64,000 bases of DNA from Xenorhabdus bovienii (GTDB lineage Bacteria; Pseudomonadota; Gammaproteobacteria; Enterobacterales; Enterobacteriaceae). The notes beneath the pieces are model-generated. The model worked only from the letters and a program-made list of their open reading frames with translations. It was not told the DNA's origin and did not search any database. The position numbers and the translations under genes are program-made. Below, one piece after another: positions 39,147-47,742 of the stretch. The DNA lies in NCBI RefSeq assembly GCF_024721015.1, contig NZ_JANAIF010000011.1, positions 1-64,000 of the forward strand. Direction: 5' to 3'. Positions within the stretch are counted from its first letter, which is position 1. Each line of letters starts with the position of its first letter.

Positions 39147-39920
39147 TCATTTATTATTTAATATAGCGTTTTTAATAAAAAACCAAATTTTTTTATTTCT
39201 ATATAATAAGTTTATCTTTTTTATAAAAAATAATGTTGTAAATAATATTCCAAATTTGTTAAAAACTTGATCAAACATTTTTCTTTTTGCTAAAGTTTTA
39301 TTTTTTGTACTAAAAAAATCTAATCCTGATGATATTGGTGGATGTATAGATGCAATTATATCTGTCTGATGTACAGAGTAACCATTTTTTATTGCGTTAG
39401 ATATAAATATAAACTCTTCTCCTGATGGATAATCCGTACCTAAACCAAAATTCTCATCAAATCTTAATTTTTCTGTAACTTCTTTTTTCATGCAAATATC
39501 AATAGAACATATTTTAGCTGATGATATTATATTGTGATTATATTCTTTCATTTTCTTTTCAATGATATTTATTTCATTGCTATACTGATGATTTAATATT
39601 AAAATATCATGATTTTCTTTCATTTTTTTATTAATGACTGAAGTCAAACCATTAAGTATTTTTACGTCATCATCCATTATCCATAATATATCACCACTTG
39701 CATTGTCTAAGGCTATGTTGCGGCTTTTACTCAATCCAATTAAATTGCTTTGAATATATTTTATTTTTTTGCTTTTTATTCTATTCTCAAAATATGCTCT
39801 ATATTCATCGGCTTTGTAATTATTTGTTATTTGATGAACTATTAGATAATCGTACTCATTATTTGCAGCTATTTTAAATAGTCCATCATCAATAGTTGAT
39901 ATTAAAATCTCAATGTTCAT
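39147..39920 (-). CDS. family 2-like glycosyltransferase (O-antigen)
   Basis: The 257-residue protein has a GT-A-like fold with KSRNIALDNASGDILWIMDDDVKIL, where DDD supplies the metal-binding aspartates, and FDENFGLGTDYPSGEEFIFISNAIK, typical of the acceptor side. The N terminus (MNIEILISTIDDGLF) is an unusual variant of the donor-binding start. A 4-bp overlap couples it to the upstream GT4 gene. Its specificity is unknown. Confidence 0.78.
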   Translation of the reverse strand: MNIEILISTIDDGLFKIAANNEYDYLIVHQITNNYKADEYRAYFENRIKSKKIKYIQSNLIGLSKSRNIALDNASGDILWIMDDDVKILNGLTSVINKKMKENHDILILNHQYSNEINIIEKKMKEYNHNIISSAKICSIDICMKKEVTEKLRFDENFGLGTDYPSGEEFIFISNAIKNGYSVHQTDIIASIHPPISSGLDFFSTKNKTLAKRKMFDQVFNKFGILFTTLFFIKKINLLYRNKKIWFFIKNAILNNK

Positions 39921-41032
39921 TGGTTTTCCAATAATTCATCAATGGTTTTTTTATATTGGCTCATTATATTATGTTGATTATTTTGAGAGTTAATTATATT
40001 CTTTGTCTCTATATATTCATCTTTTGATAATGTTTTAACTATATTTTCATATAATTTTTTACTATCTCCAACATTAAATAGTAAACCATATTTTCCATTT
40101 AAAAGTACCTCTGCTGAAGCTCCTGGGCTATCAGAACAAATTACAGGAATATTGAGGGCCATTGCTTGTAGTAGACTATTTGGCATTCCTTCATAATGAG
40201 ATGCTAAGATAAAGCAATCTGCTTGTATAAGGAAAGGAAATGGATTTTCTTTGAATCCAAGAAAAGTGATATGTTCTTTTAATCCCAACTCATTTGATAA
40301 TGATATTAATTCGTTTTTAGATGGACCATCTCCTATAGCGTAAAAGTGGAATTTCTGCTTGGTATCCTTTAACATAAATAATGCATTAAATATAGTATCA
40401 TAACCTTTTGAGTTGTATAGCCTAGCAAGTGAAACTATATTTTTTACTGACTTGTCATATTCTATAAAATTACTATTTTTCTCCTTAGAAAGTTGTTCTA
40501 TCCTTTTTATATTCACTGGGTTATAAATGATCTTGATATTTTTATTCTTTAAATTTAAGAAATTATTTAAATCACGCTCCATGTGTTTAGATAAAGCAAT
40601 TATACAATTTGAATGAGGGTATAACCATTTTACAAGGTGTTTTTTTATAATTTGGATGAAACTTTTTTCTACTTTAAACTCTGCACTTAGTGTATTTGCT
40701 TCTCTGATAATTATTTTTGCTTTTGATAAGGTTATTTTTTTTGCAAGAATTGAAATTATATTATTTTCTTTTAAAGTAGATAAAATAATATCTGGTTTTT
40801 CTCGATAGATGTATTTTGATAATGATGGCAGAGAATACAATGTTTTAGTGCAATTAAGATTTTTTATAATTACTTTCTTATCCAGTTCGTTTTTCAGTGG
40901 TCCTTTATTATCGGTAACTATGAAATGAACAATAAAATCGAAATTTGAAAGATGATTGGCAATGCTGACCATTACACTTTCAGCTCCGCCTTGTAAAAAA
41001 TTAGGCATGAATAAAGCTATTTTCTTTTTCAC
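39917..41032 (-). CDS. family 4 glycosyltransferase (O-antigen)
   Basis: The 371-residue GT-B protein opens KKIALFMPNFLQGGAESVMVSIA. It has IVSLARLYNSKGYDTIFNAL and the donor motif ASHYEGMPNSLLQAMALNIPVICSDSPGASAEVL. It likely joins an O-unit sugar on undecaprenyl pyrophosphate. It lies between the polymerase-like gene and two GT2 genes. AT-rich codons match the rest of the locus. Confidence 0.88.
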   Translation of the reverse strand: MKKKIALFMPNFLQGGAESVMVSIANHLSNFDFIVHFIVTDNKGPLKNELDKKVIIKNLNCTKTLYSLPSLSKYIYREKPDIILSTLKENNIISILAKKITLSKAKIIIREANTLSAEFKVEKSFIQIIKKHLVKWLYPHSNCIIALSKHMERDLNNFLNLKNKNIKIIYNPVNIKRIEQLSKEKNSNFIEYDKSVKNIVSLARLYNSKGYDTIFNALFMLKDTKQKFHFYAIGDGPSKNELISLSNELGLKEHITFLGFKENPFPFLIQADCFILASHYEGMPNSLLQAMALNIPVICSDSPGASAEVLLNGKYGLLFNVGDSKKLYENIVKTLSKDEYIETKNIINSQNNQHNIMSQYKKTIDELLENQ

Positions 41033-41049
41033 TTTTACCTCTTATTTAT

Positions 41050-42150
41050 TTAGTTAAAAATATAGCTTTTGTATAAAAATTCACCTTTAGCTAAAAGTGT
41101 CACTTTAATAATATATGGGAGTATTATGTATAATAATATTAGTATAGTGTTGATGTTTTTTCTTCTGTAAATTGATTCTATTATTACATAATAAATTGGG
41201 AATATATAAAAAAATATAAAGTATGATGATATGCGGGATAATATTGATATAGATAAAGATGGTAAGAATGCCCAGTAAGTAATGGAAAAAATAAATATAC
41301 AGAAGGAAAAATATTTTTTGTTTGTACCGTATCCAATATTGATATTGTTTTTATTATTTATTCTATATTTATAGAAGAAATATAAGATAAGTGGGATGTA
41401 ATATATTTTTGTATATATAGTTGTTAAACTATATCCTTGGAAATACTGTGAATTAATGTAATATGAATATTTTCCACCTAATAATATTAGCATTTCTGGA
41501 ATGTAATATGTACTCCAATAGTAAATTGGGGCTGTTATTAGAAATAAAAGAAAAATTCTATTGCTTAATTTAAGATAGAGTTTTTTTAGTGGGAATATTA
41601 ATAAAAATATTATAGAACTAGAATGAAAAGTAATCGCTATAATAATAAAAATTACTGATTTTACAGTTTGATTTTTAAAACAAAAGTAACTAATTAATGG
41701 TAATAATGTTAATGATGCATATTGACGTAATCCATTCAATTGGTTGTTATATATATTTGTAACAGTAAAAAATATCAGGAAAAATAACCAGATTTTAAAA
41801 TCTAATTTTTTTAATGAATAAAAATATGAAAATATAAATATAGATTGTAAGAAAGAAAATAGTACAAATATAAATTGCGATGGTGCATCAAAGTAAGCAA
41901 GAGTTTTATATATATAATAGAAGAAAAATTCTCCTGAATAGAAATATTTTTCTAATAAATAATTTTGATTCATATATATATTTATATATGAAGGATAATC
42001 TGATCCTACGTTAAATTGTAGCCCTGATACCAAAAAATAGAGAAAAAAGGGAAAGCTCCATAATAGTATTGCTGATAATGTACCCTTTAGTTGTATTTTC
42101 CCTATAATAAAAAAAAATAATGTGCAATATGTTAGAACTAAAATGAACAT
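41050..42150 (-). CDS. wzy: EpsG/Wzy-type O-antigen polymerase
   Basis: The 366-residue protein is almost entirely hydrophobic with about 10-12 membrane segments. It has the EpsG-family pattern FNVGSDYPSYINIYM near residue 50 and LNGLRQYASLTLLPLISYF around residue 140. These match polysaccharide polymerases that act at the periplasmic face. It stands next to the flippase gene, which supports the assignment. Sequence identity in this family is low, so naming it wzy depends on context. Confidence 0.78.
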   Translation of the reverse strand: MFILVLTYCTLFFFIIGKIQLKGTLSAILLWSFPFFLYFLVSGLQFNVGSDYPSYINIYMNQNYLLEKYFYSGEFFFYYIYKTLAYFDAPSQFIFVLFSFLQSIFIFSYFYSLKKLDFKIWLFFLIFFTVTNIYNNQLNGLRQYASLTLLPLISYFCFKNQTVKSVIFIIIAITFHSSSIIFLLIFPLKKLYLKLSNRIFLLFLITAPIYYWSTYYIPEMLILLGGKYSYYINSQYFQGYSLTTIYTKIYYIPLILYFFYKYRINNKNNINIGYGTNKKYFSFCIFIFSITYWAFLPSLSISILSRISSYFIFFYIFPIYYVIIESIYRRKNINTILILLYIILPYIIKVTLLAKGEFLYKSYIFN

Positions 42151-42163
42151 ATATCACCATATA

Positions 42164-43375
42164 TTATAAAGTATGACCTAGTTTTTTATAAACTAGATGG
42201 TAATCAATAACGAACAATAGCCTTGCTATAGTTATAGCTATCGCTCCTCCTAATATCTGGTAATTGTATATTAATATAATAGATATTACCGATGATAATA
42301 TGGACACTCTTATTGAAATGGTTCTATAGATAATATCTAGCCCTTTTGGTAAAAAAAATCCTTGTCCATAGGCATTTGCAATGCCTACAAATACCATTCC
42401 TATAGATATGATTTTTAAGTATGTATTGTCACTAAAGTTATGGCCTAAGAACATTTCCAGAATGTAATCACCTAAAAAATAAATAACCATGAAAATAGGT
42501 AATGACACTAATATATTTATGAGAATTATTTTATTTAAGTGGTTTCTGTTATTCATGGATAATGCTGGGTAAATAGATTTAGCTATTACATCTTGAAATG
42601 TTGTAATTATCTCACATATTTTTGTTGCAACGGAAAATTTGGCAAATTCATGAGGTGCAGCTATGCTGCCCATAATGATAATTGGTATTGCATTATATAA
42701 ATTAGGAGCCAATATCCCTATGAATGTATTCAATCCATTTTCGAAATATTTTTTGATCTTCGAAAAACCTAAAAGGGATACGTTATAATTCTTTTTTAAC
42801 CTCCAAAATAAAATTAACCCACAGATTAATACAGGCCATGTGGCTGATATTACTAATATTGTTATGCTTTCAGGTGTTGCTGCAATAGATATAATTACTA
42901 TTAAATTGACTATTCTGGCTACAAAAGATGAGTACATTAAAAACTTAGTTTTTCCTATTGCCTGAAAAAACCAAGAGCTGGTTAATATATACCCTAAAAA
43001 ATAGGGGATACCTGCTATAAAGATCCAATAAGTAATATCATTATTCATGAATAATGATGAATATAGTGTAATTATCAATATGTATGATAATCCCAATATC
43101 CATCTAACAGTTTGATATCCAGCATAATATTCCTTTATTAATATACTGTTTTTTCTGTTTTGAGCTACATCTCTAACGCCTGTATATTGAACTCCATAAT
43201 CAATTATGGTATGGCCAAATATTAATATAGTCATAAATAACAAATATTGACCATAAAGATCGCTACCTAATGCTCTGGCTAAAATAGGCATTGTTATTAT
43301 GGGTATTAACATACCCATAATATTTATTGAGCTTAAGCTTATAATGTTACTTAGTATTTCTTTTTTGATATTCAT
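42164..43375 (-). CDS. wzx: O-antigen flippase Wzx
   Basis: The 403-residue MATE-like membrane protein of the polysaccharide synthesis family has about 12 membrane segments and the N-terminal signature NIISLSSINIMGMLIPIITMPILARALG, then YGQYLLFMTILIFGHTIIDYGVQ. It would flip undecaprenyl-linked O units across the inner membrane. The start overlaps the end of the upstream ATP-grasp gene by 29 bp. Confidence 0.88.
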   Translation of the reverse strand: MNIKKEILSNIISLSSINIMGMLIPIITMPILARALGSDLYGQYLLFMTILIFGHTIIDYGVQYTGVRDVAQNRKNSILIKEYYAGYQTVRWILGLSYILIITLYSSLFMNNDITYWIFIAGIPYFLGYILTSSWFFQAIGKTKFLMYSSFVARIVNLIVIISIAATPESITILVISATWPVLICGLILFWRLKKNYNVSLLGFSKIKKYFENGLNTFIGILAPNLYNAIPIIIMGSIAAPHEFAKFSVATKICEIITTFQDVIAKSIYPALSMNNRNHLNKIILINILVSLPIFMVIYFLGDYILEMFLGHNFSDNTYLKIISIGMVFVGIANAYGQGFFLPKGLDIIYRTISIRVSILSSVISIILIYNYQILGGAIAITIARLLFVIDYHLVYKKLGHTL

Positions 43376-44285
43376 GGGATATTTTATTTAGATCTAATAA
43401 ATCTCCAATTATTTCATCAGCATTTATTGTTTTTGGATTATTTAGTTCTATGTCAAGGCCTGCTGCTGGTGTAAACGTTAGTTCACCAAAAATAATTTTT
43501 CCATCATTTAAATAAAAGTCCACCCTTACAAATGGAAATGGAGTGGATAATTTTTTTGCATAATGAAAAAGTTTTTCATATCCATCAGGTTTTTTTAATG
43601 AAGATTTATCTTTTAATTCTAGATAATCTAAGCCATATGGAAGTATATTCCATTCTTTATCCATGAAATAATATTTAGGTTTGTCTGTTTCTCTTTCAGT
43701 GCATAACATCACAAAAAGTGGTTTTCCGTTAAAACAGAATACTTTATAATCGTAAGGAAGAGAACCAGTTGAGGTTTCTATAAATTTTTCACAAATAATT
43801 TGTTTAGTTATATTTTTATAGCATAATTCTACTGAATTTCTCCAGTAGTCGTGTTTCATCCATTTTTCCAATTTATATTTTGCATTACTGATATTTAGTT
43901 CATTTTTATCTTTGCAAATTATATTATAGCCTGCTCCATGATTGCATTTTAAAACAAATTTATTTGGTAACGAATCCCAATTTATCTTATCAGTATTGTT
44001 CCACACATAATAAATTTCATTTAATATATCACTACATCCTGATTTTATAATGTATTCTCTGGCCGCATATTTATCAGCGCATAATGTTACAAGTGAATTA
44101 TCTTTGTATTCTTTTAGTTTTAACCATTGTAGTTTTTCATTAAAGGTAATCGGATTGCCTAAATTTAATTTTTTTCCAAAACGGCGATAAAATAATAATT
44201 TTGTTACGAATTCTGGATAGTATTCGCACAAATGGTATAATATTTTTCTTCTGATTTTTTTTATAGAAAACTGCATTGATTGCAT
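43347..44285 (-). CDS. TupA-like ATP-grasp protein (surface polysaccharide)
   Basis: The 312-residue protein resembles ATP-grasp proteins found in polysaccharide clusters (TupA-like). It shows NPITFNEKLQWLKLKEYKDN, LCADKYAAREYI, PNKFVLKCNHGAGYNIICKDK, PYDYKVFCFNGKPLF and RVDFYLNDGKIIFGELTFTPAAG. Proteins of this type may attach amino acids or related groups to sugars; the function here is not known. It is first in the O-antigen operon. AAGAGAA precedes the chosen start. Confidence 0.8.
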   Translation of the reverse strand: MQSMQFSIKKIRRKILYHLCEYYPEFVTKLLFYRRFGKKLNLGNPITFNEKLQWLKLKEYKDNSLVTLCADKYAAREYIIKSGCSDILNEIYYVWNNTDKINWDSLPNKFVLKCNHGAGYNIICKDKNELNISNAKYKLEKWMKHDYWRNSVELCYKNITKQIICEKFIETSTGSLPYDYKVFCFNGKPLFVMLCTERETDKPKYYFMDKEWNILPYGLDYLELKDKSSLKKPDGYEKLFHYAKKLSTPFPFVRVDFYLNDGKIIFGELTFTPAAGLDIELNNPKTINADEIIGDLLDLNKISHEYQKRNTK

Positions 44286-44326
44286 AATATTCTCTTATCT
44301 TATTACTTATTTTTAATAAGGTATAA

Positions 44327-44362
44327 CAAAGCTACCGCACTAGGTTGCGGCTCCCAGAATGC
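44327..44362 (-). promoter_or_regulatory. JUMPstart/ops element (RfaH recruitment)
   Basis: Read on the minus strand the region carries GCATTCTGGGAGC (44350-44362) and ends GTGCGGTAGCTTTG (44327-44340). The core GCGGTAGC matches the ops consensus GGCGGTAGCGTG at most positions, and the upstream part fits the JUMPstart layout. It lies about 42 bp before the first gene of the O-antigen operon, within its leader. RfaH bound at ops prevents early termination in long surface-sugar operons. Confidence 0.75.
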
Positions 44363-44458
44363 CTATTGTACTTTAAAATTTACTTATCTAATTGATATAA
44401 CTATGGTTTTTACCTTAACAAAAGTTAGTACACAAACCATTTGCGTTAAGCAGCGAGG

Positions 44459-44487
44459 AGGTTAGACCTTCGCTGCCGAGAGGTCAA
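44459..44487 (-). promoter_or_regulatory. sigma-70 promoter of the O-antigen operon
   Basis: On the minus strand TTGACC (44482-44487), a 17-bp spacer and TAACCT (44459-44464) lie upstream of the JUMPstart element. It implies a leader of about 165 bases before the ATP-grasp gene. Confidence 0.65.
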
Positions 44488-44553
44488 GTACAATAGTTTT
44501 TTTTCTTTAACTATTACAAACTGTAACTAACTAAATTTTAAGACGAAAGCAGT

Positions 44554-45924
44554 CTATCTCCCATGCAACGGCAACCAAATTATCAGCCGTAACCCACCTA
44601 AAGGGCTATCTTCTGCTTTCACCCATCCTCGGTGCTGGCTCACTGCCGTTTCAACAATCGCCAGTCCCAATCCTGTTCCACCCGATTCTCTATCTCTTGC
44701 TTCATCTGTCCGATAAAACGGGCGGAAGATTTGTTCACGGTCTTCAGGGCTGACACCTGGGCCATCATCGTCAACCGTAATTGTCACTCCATGGTTATCC
44801 GCCTTAAACGCAACGGCGATATGACTGCTAGAATAACGCAGGGCATTACGGACGATGTTTTCCAATGCACTGCCAAGTACTGCCGGATTACAGTAGATAA
44901 CCCAAGAACCGGGAGGGGAGACGATATCCAGCGTTTTGTTCATCTGCTCGACTTCGAATTTAGCATTCTCCAGGATATCGTGCCATATATCGTTGGCTTT
45001 GATATTTTCACGCAGCAGTTCATTTTTATGCTGATTGCGGGAAAGTACCAGAAGATCATTGATCATCTCATCTAATCGTTGAGTTTCTGTTTCAATACGT
45101 TGCAGCTCTTTGCTCTCACCATGACGTCGACGCAGCAGGGCGCTTGCCAATTGCAGGCGAGTCAGTGGTGTGCGCAGTTCATGAGAAATATCGGAAATCA
45201 GCCGTTGTTGGGCTGTCACCATTCTGTCCAGCGCGTTGATCATCTGGTTGAAGCTGCTGCCAGCGGCTAAAAATTCTTGTGGGCCTGATTCCAGTTCAGG
45301 ATGTGGCCGTAAATTGCCTTTCGCAACCTGATCTGCCGCATTTTTTAATTTACGAGCAGGTTTGGCTAAACTCCATGCCAGCCATAATAGTAATGGCGCA
45401 CTAATTAACATGGTTGCAGCAGGTAATAAAAGGGGTCGGTCAAACATTAAGTTAATAAAGTCAGACTGGGGGCTACCTGCGGGCCTAATAAGGTAAAGCT
45501 GGTAGTGATCTTCACCATCGCGGATAGAAAAAGGCCCGAGTATTTCAGAGCGACCATATTTTTTCTTCTTGGGATGATCTGCATTATTGGATTGACCAAT
45601 GAAGTTACGGACAACCTGCTTTTCACTGGTCTGGATATCAACGATCCGCCCTTCACTGGTAACGAGCAGTAAAAGTTGCCCCGGCGGCGTCCATTTTGCA
45701 ATTGCGCGATCCAGTCGTAGCCACCAAAACAGTTCATTGGCAGGGTAGCGGGTTAACTCTTTTTCTATCTGTTTCGCGAGTATGGTGCCCTGTTGATATT
45801 CACTGTCCAGCAGCGGTGTCAATTGTCGTGAATCCAGTTTTGGTGCCATCAAGGCCACCATCAGGACGAGCGCCAGTGTAAGCCAGAAAATCGCAAAAAT
45901 ACGGGCTGTCAAACTATTGATCAT
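44554..45924 (-). CDS. cpxA: envelope stress sensor kinase CpxA
   Basis: CpxA senses envelope stress and phosphorylates CpxR. The 456-residue protein has a membrane segment at about 7-28, a periplasmic sensor domain, a second segment at about 165-185, and a HAMP domain. The HisKA site is ISDISHELRTPLTRLQLAS, the N box ALENIVRNALRYS and the G boxes DDGPGVSPEDREQIFRPFYR and GGTGLGLAIVETAVSQH. The start overlaps cpxR by 4 bp (ATGA). Confidence 0.97.
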   Translation of the reverse strand: MINSLTARIFAIFWLTLALVLMVALMAPKLDSRQLTPLLDSEYQQGTILAKQIEKELTRYPANELFWWLRLDRAIAKWTPPGQLLLLVTSEGRIVDIQTSEKQVVRNFIGQSNNADHPKKKKYGRSEILGPFSIRDGEDHYQLYLIRPAGSPQSDFINLMFDRPLLLPAATMLISAPLLLWLAWSLAKPARKLKNAADQVAKGNLRPHPELESGPQEFLAAGSSFNQMINALDRMVTAQQRLISDISHELRTPLTRLQLASALLRRRHGESKELQRIETETQRLDEMINDLLVLSRNQHKNELLRENIKANDIWHDILENAKFEVEQMNKTLDIVSPPGSWVIYCNPAVLGSALENIVRNALRYSSSHIAVAFKADNHGVTITVDDDGPGVSPEDREQIFRPFYRTDEARDRESGGTGLGLAIVETAVSQHRGWVKAEDSPLGGLRLIIWLPLHGR

Positions 45925-46613
45925 TTTGCAGAAACCATTAAGTATCCACGACCACGCAATGTTTTAAACCAGGGCAATTCGTCAGTCCGGTTCGGCAATT
46001 TACGGCGCAGGTTGGAAATATGCATATCAATGGCTCTGTCAAAGGGGGTCAACCGTTTTCCCAAGACTTCCTGGCTCAAATGTTCGCGGGAAACGACTTG
46101 TCCCAAATGTTGCGCTAATAAATAAAGCAGGGTGAATTCTGTTCCGGTAAGATCTAAAATCGCACCGTCAAAGCTGGCTTCCTGCCGCCCAGGGTTGAGC
46201 TGTAGTTTATCGACCTCGAGTACAGGTGTCCCACTATCAGCCTGTTGTTCGCTCCAGTTGGAACGGCGCAGGATCGCGCGTATACGAGCCACCAGTTCAC
46301 GATCATTGAACGGCTTCGGGAGATAATCATCAGCACCCAGTTCTAACCCTAGAACACGGTCTAAATCGCTTCCACGGGCCGTTAACATAATAACGGGGGT
46401 CTGATGGTCTTGTCGTAGCTCTTTTAGCGTCTCAATGCCGTTTTTACGTGGCATCATGATATCCAGTAGTAGCAGATCGATTGAAGAATCGATATATTGT
46501 AATGCCTGTTCGCCATCATGAGCGAGCACAACAGTGAATCCTTCCATCTCGAGCAGTTCTTTTAATAGCGATGTCAGTTCACGGTCATCATCAACTAATA
46601 AGATTTTATGCAT
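45921..46613 (-). CDS. cpxR: envelope stress response regulator CpxR
   Basis: CpxR is an OmpR-type response regulator for envelope proteostasis. The 230-residue protein (start at 46613, MHKILLVDDDREL) has the acidic pocket DDD, the phospho-acceptor in LLLLDIMMPRKNG and the winged-helix DNA-binding domain ending RGRGYLMVSAK. GGAGGAAG precedes the start. It is transcribed with cpxA and divergent from cpxP. Confidence 0.97.
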   Translation of the reverse strand: MHKILLVDDDRELTSLLKELLEMEGFTVVLAHDGEQALQYIDSSIDLLLLDIMMPRKNGIETLKELRQDHQTPVIMLTARGSDLDRVLGLELGADDYLPKPFNDRELVARIRAILRRSNWSEQQADSGTPVLEVDKLQLNPGRQEASFDGAILDLTGTEFTLLYLLAQHLGQVVSREHLSQEVLGKRLTPFDRAIDMHISNLRRKLPNRTDELPWFKTLRGRGYLMVSAK

Positions 46614-46665
46614 GTTTTCTTCCTCCGAGAGCAAAATACGATAACAAACTTTGCTATTCCATAAC

Positions 46666-46680
46666 TTTACGTTCTTTTAC
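46666..46680 (-). promoter_or_regulatory. CpxR box between cpxR and cpxP
   Basis: The minus strand reads GTAAA, five bases, GTAAA, a perfect CpxR consensus box, in the divergent cpxR-cpxP region. It would serve cpxP induction and cpxRA autoregulation. Confidence 0.85.
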
Positions 46681-46768
46681 ATGCTCTGACGCTAGTTTGC
46701 AGCAGCAGGGTTATAGTGATCCGCACTGACATCGAATAGTACTGTTCGAGGAAGCGAGGAATTATTTG

Positions 46769-47266
46769 ATGCGTAACATAGCAATCTTGGCTTTAGCGTC
46801 AATGTTTGTTCTTAGGGCAACCGATGCTTTAGCTGAAACTGCTGGTACTGATAATGTTACTGCGGATGACTTCTCACAATATTGTATGCCATATGGTAAT
46901 AAGAATAACGTTAGTTATTGCCTGAATGATGAACGTAACTATAACTATAGTTGTATCTTCGCTGGAGTCACCTTAACAGAGCAGCAACGCCAGCAGATAT
47001 GGGATTTAGTGAAAAAGCAACGTCTGCATGAGAAACCCGTGGCAGATATTAGAGCTGAACGTCGGAAGATGTATAGCCTTTTGAATTCAACGAATTTTGA
47101 TGAGGCTGCGGTTAGGTCGCAGCTTGAAAAAATAGCGAAAGAAAATGTTGATTTGAGTATAGAGATCGCACGTATTCGCAATCAGATTTATCAATTGTTG
47201 ACAGCAGAGCAGAAAGTACAACTCCAGAAACGTTATGAAGTGCGTGTTGATCGAGAAATGAACTGA
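46769..47266 (+). CDS. cpxP: periplasmic Cpx repressor CpxP
   Basis: CpxP is a periplasmic adaptor that inhibits CpxA and helps clear misfolded proteins. The 165-residue protein (start at 46769 after GAGGAATT) has a signal peptide ending ALA-ETAG and the paired LTxxQ motifs LTEQQRQQIW and LTAEQKVQLQ. The segment before the first motif, with YCMPYGNKNNVSYCLNDERN and a third cysteine, is not one I recall from E. coli. The CpxQ small RNA is made from its 3' UTR. Confidence 0.92.
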   Translation: MRNIAILALASMFVLRATDALAETAGTDNVTADDFSQYCMPYGNKNNVSYCLNDERNYNYSCIFAGVTLTEQQRQQIWDLVKKQRLHEKPVADIRAERRKMYSLLNSTNFDEAAVRSQLEKIAKENVDLSIEIARIRNQIYQLLTAEQKVQLQKRYEVRVDREMN

Positions 47267-47307
47267 TTTCTATTAATACCCTTGACGTAAAGTTGCATCA
47301 ACAACAG

Positions 47308-47365
47308 TTTTCCTTGCCATAGACACCATCCCTGTCTTTCAGCCCCCTTGTGGGGCTTTTTTTTT
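47308..47365 (+). ncRNA. cpxQ: CpxQ small RNA with intrinsic terminator
   Basis: The 58-base segment begins TTTTCCTTGCCATAGACACC and continues through CATCCCTGTCTT, matching the remembered E. coli CpxQ almost base for base. It ends in a hairpin (GCCCC/GGGGC) with a nine-T run. CpxQ is cut from the cpxP 3' end by RNase E, binds Hfq and represses several envelope-protein mRNAs. The seed region is conserved. The terminator arm differs from E. coli and contains one copy of the 15-bp direct repeat at 47332-47346. Confidence 0.9.
47332..47346. repeat. 15-bp direct repeat, left copy (possible attL core)
   Basis: CTGTCTTTCAGCCCC lies inside the CpxQ 3' region and recurs exactly at 48695-48709. The two copies bracket the integrase remnant and toxin-antitoxin genes, as expected of attachment-site cores. 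Confidence 0.65.
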
Positions 47366-47486
47366 CAAGCACTTACAGTGCACATCCCTGTAAAAACAAC
47401 AACATAAAAAAATACGAAAGGGTTAGAAGGTATCTGAAAGTTTTTGAGTGTGGACGATCGGTGGACGATCGCCACACTCTTCTTTA

Positions 47487-47716
47487 TTACGCTACTTTAA
47501 TTCCACCCTTAAGAGGATTTAATGTAATTGCATATTGTAGATAGTCTGGGGCAAGGTGGGCATAGGCCATTGTTTGGGTTATGCTGGCGTGACCAAGTAT
47601 CTGTTGTAATACAATTATATTCCCTCCGTTCATCATGAAATGACTAGCGAAAGTATGCCTTAGGACATGGGTTGCCTATCCTTTAGGTAAGTCGGGTTTT
47701 ACTGTATGCAGGAAGG
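47487..47716 (-). pseudogene. P2-like phage integrase C-terminal remnant
   Basis: The minus strand encodes a C-terminal tyrosine recombinase segment: LHTVKPDLPKG, an in-frame TAG, then ATHVLRHTFASHFMMNGGN, ILGHASITQTMAYAHLAPDY and NPLKGGIKVA before a TAA at 47487-47489. The box II residues (HxxR, GH and the nucleophile tyrosine in TMAYAH) are all present. The TAG probably replaces a CAG. The N-terminal three-quarters of the gene is missing, and its place is taken by the toxin gene on the other strand. The stop and the truncation make it inactive. Confidence 0.82.
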
Positions 47717-47742
47717 AACTGCCCGACTCGCTGGAACTGCGC

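Noticed and set aside
35555-44285. Transposase or IS remnants in the O-antigen locus
   Set aside because: No transposase fragment or terminal inverted repeat pair was recognised despite the low GC content.
44280-44465. 61-codon plus-strand frame between cpxA and the O-antigen operon
   Set aside because: It lies antisense to the promoter leader and JUMPstart element and has no recognisable product or ribosome-binding site.
47350-47544. 64-codon plus-strand frame after CpxQ
   Set aside because: It overlaps the CpxQ terminator and the antisense of the integrase remnant and shows no protein-family features.
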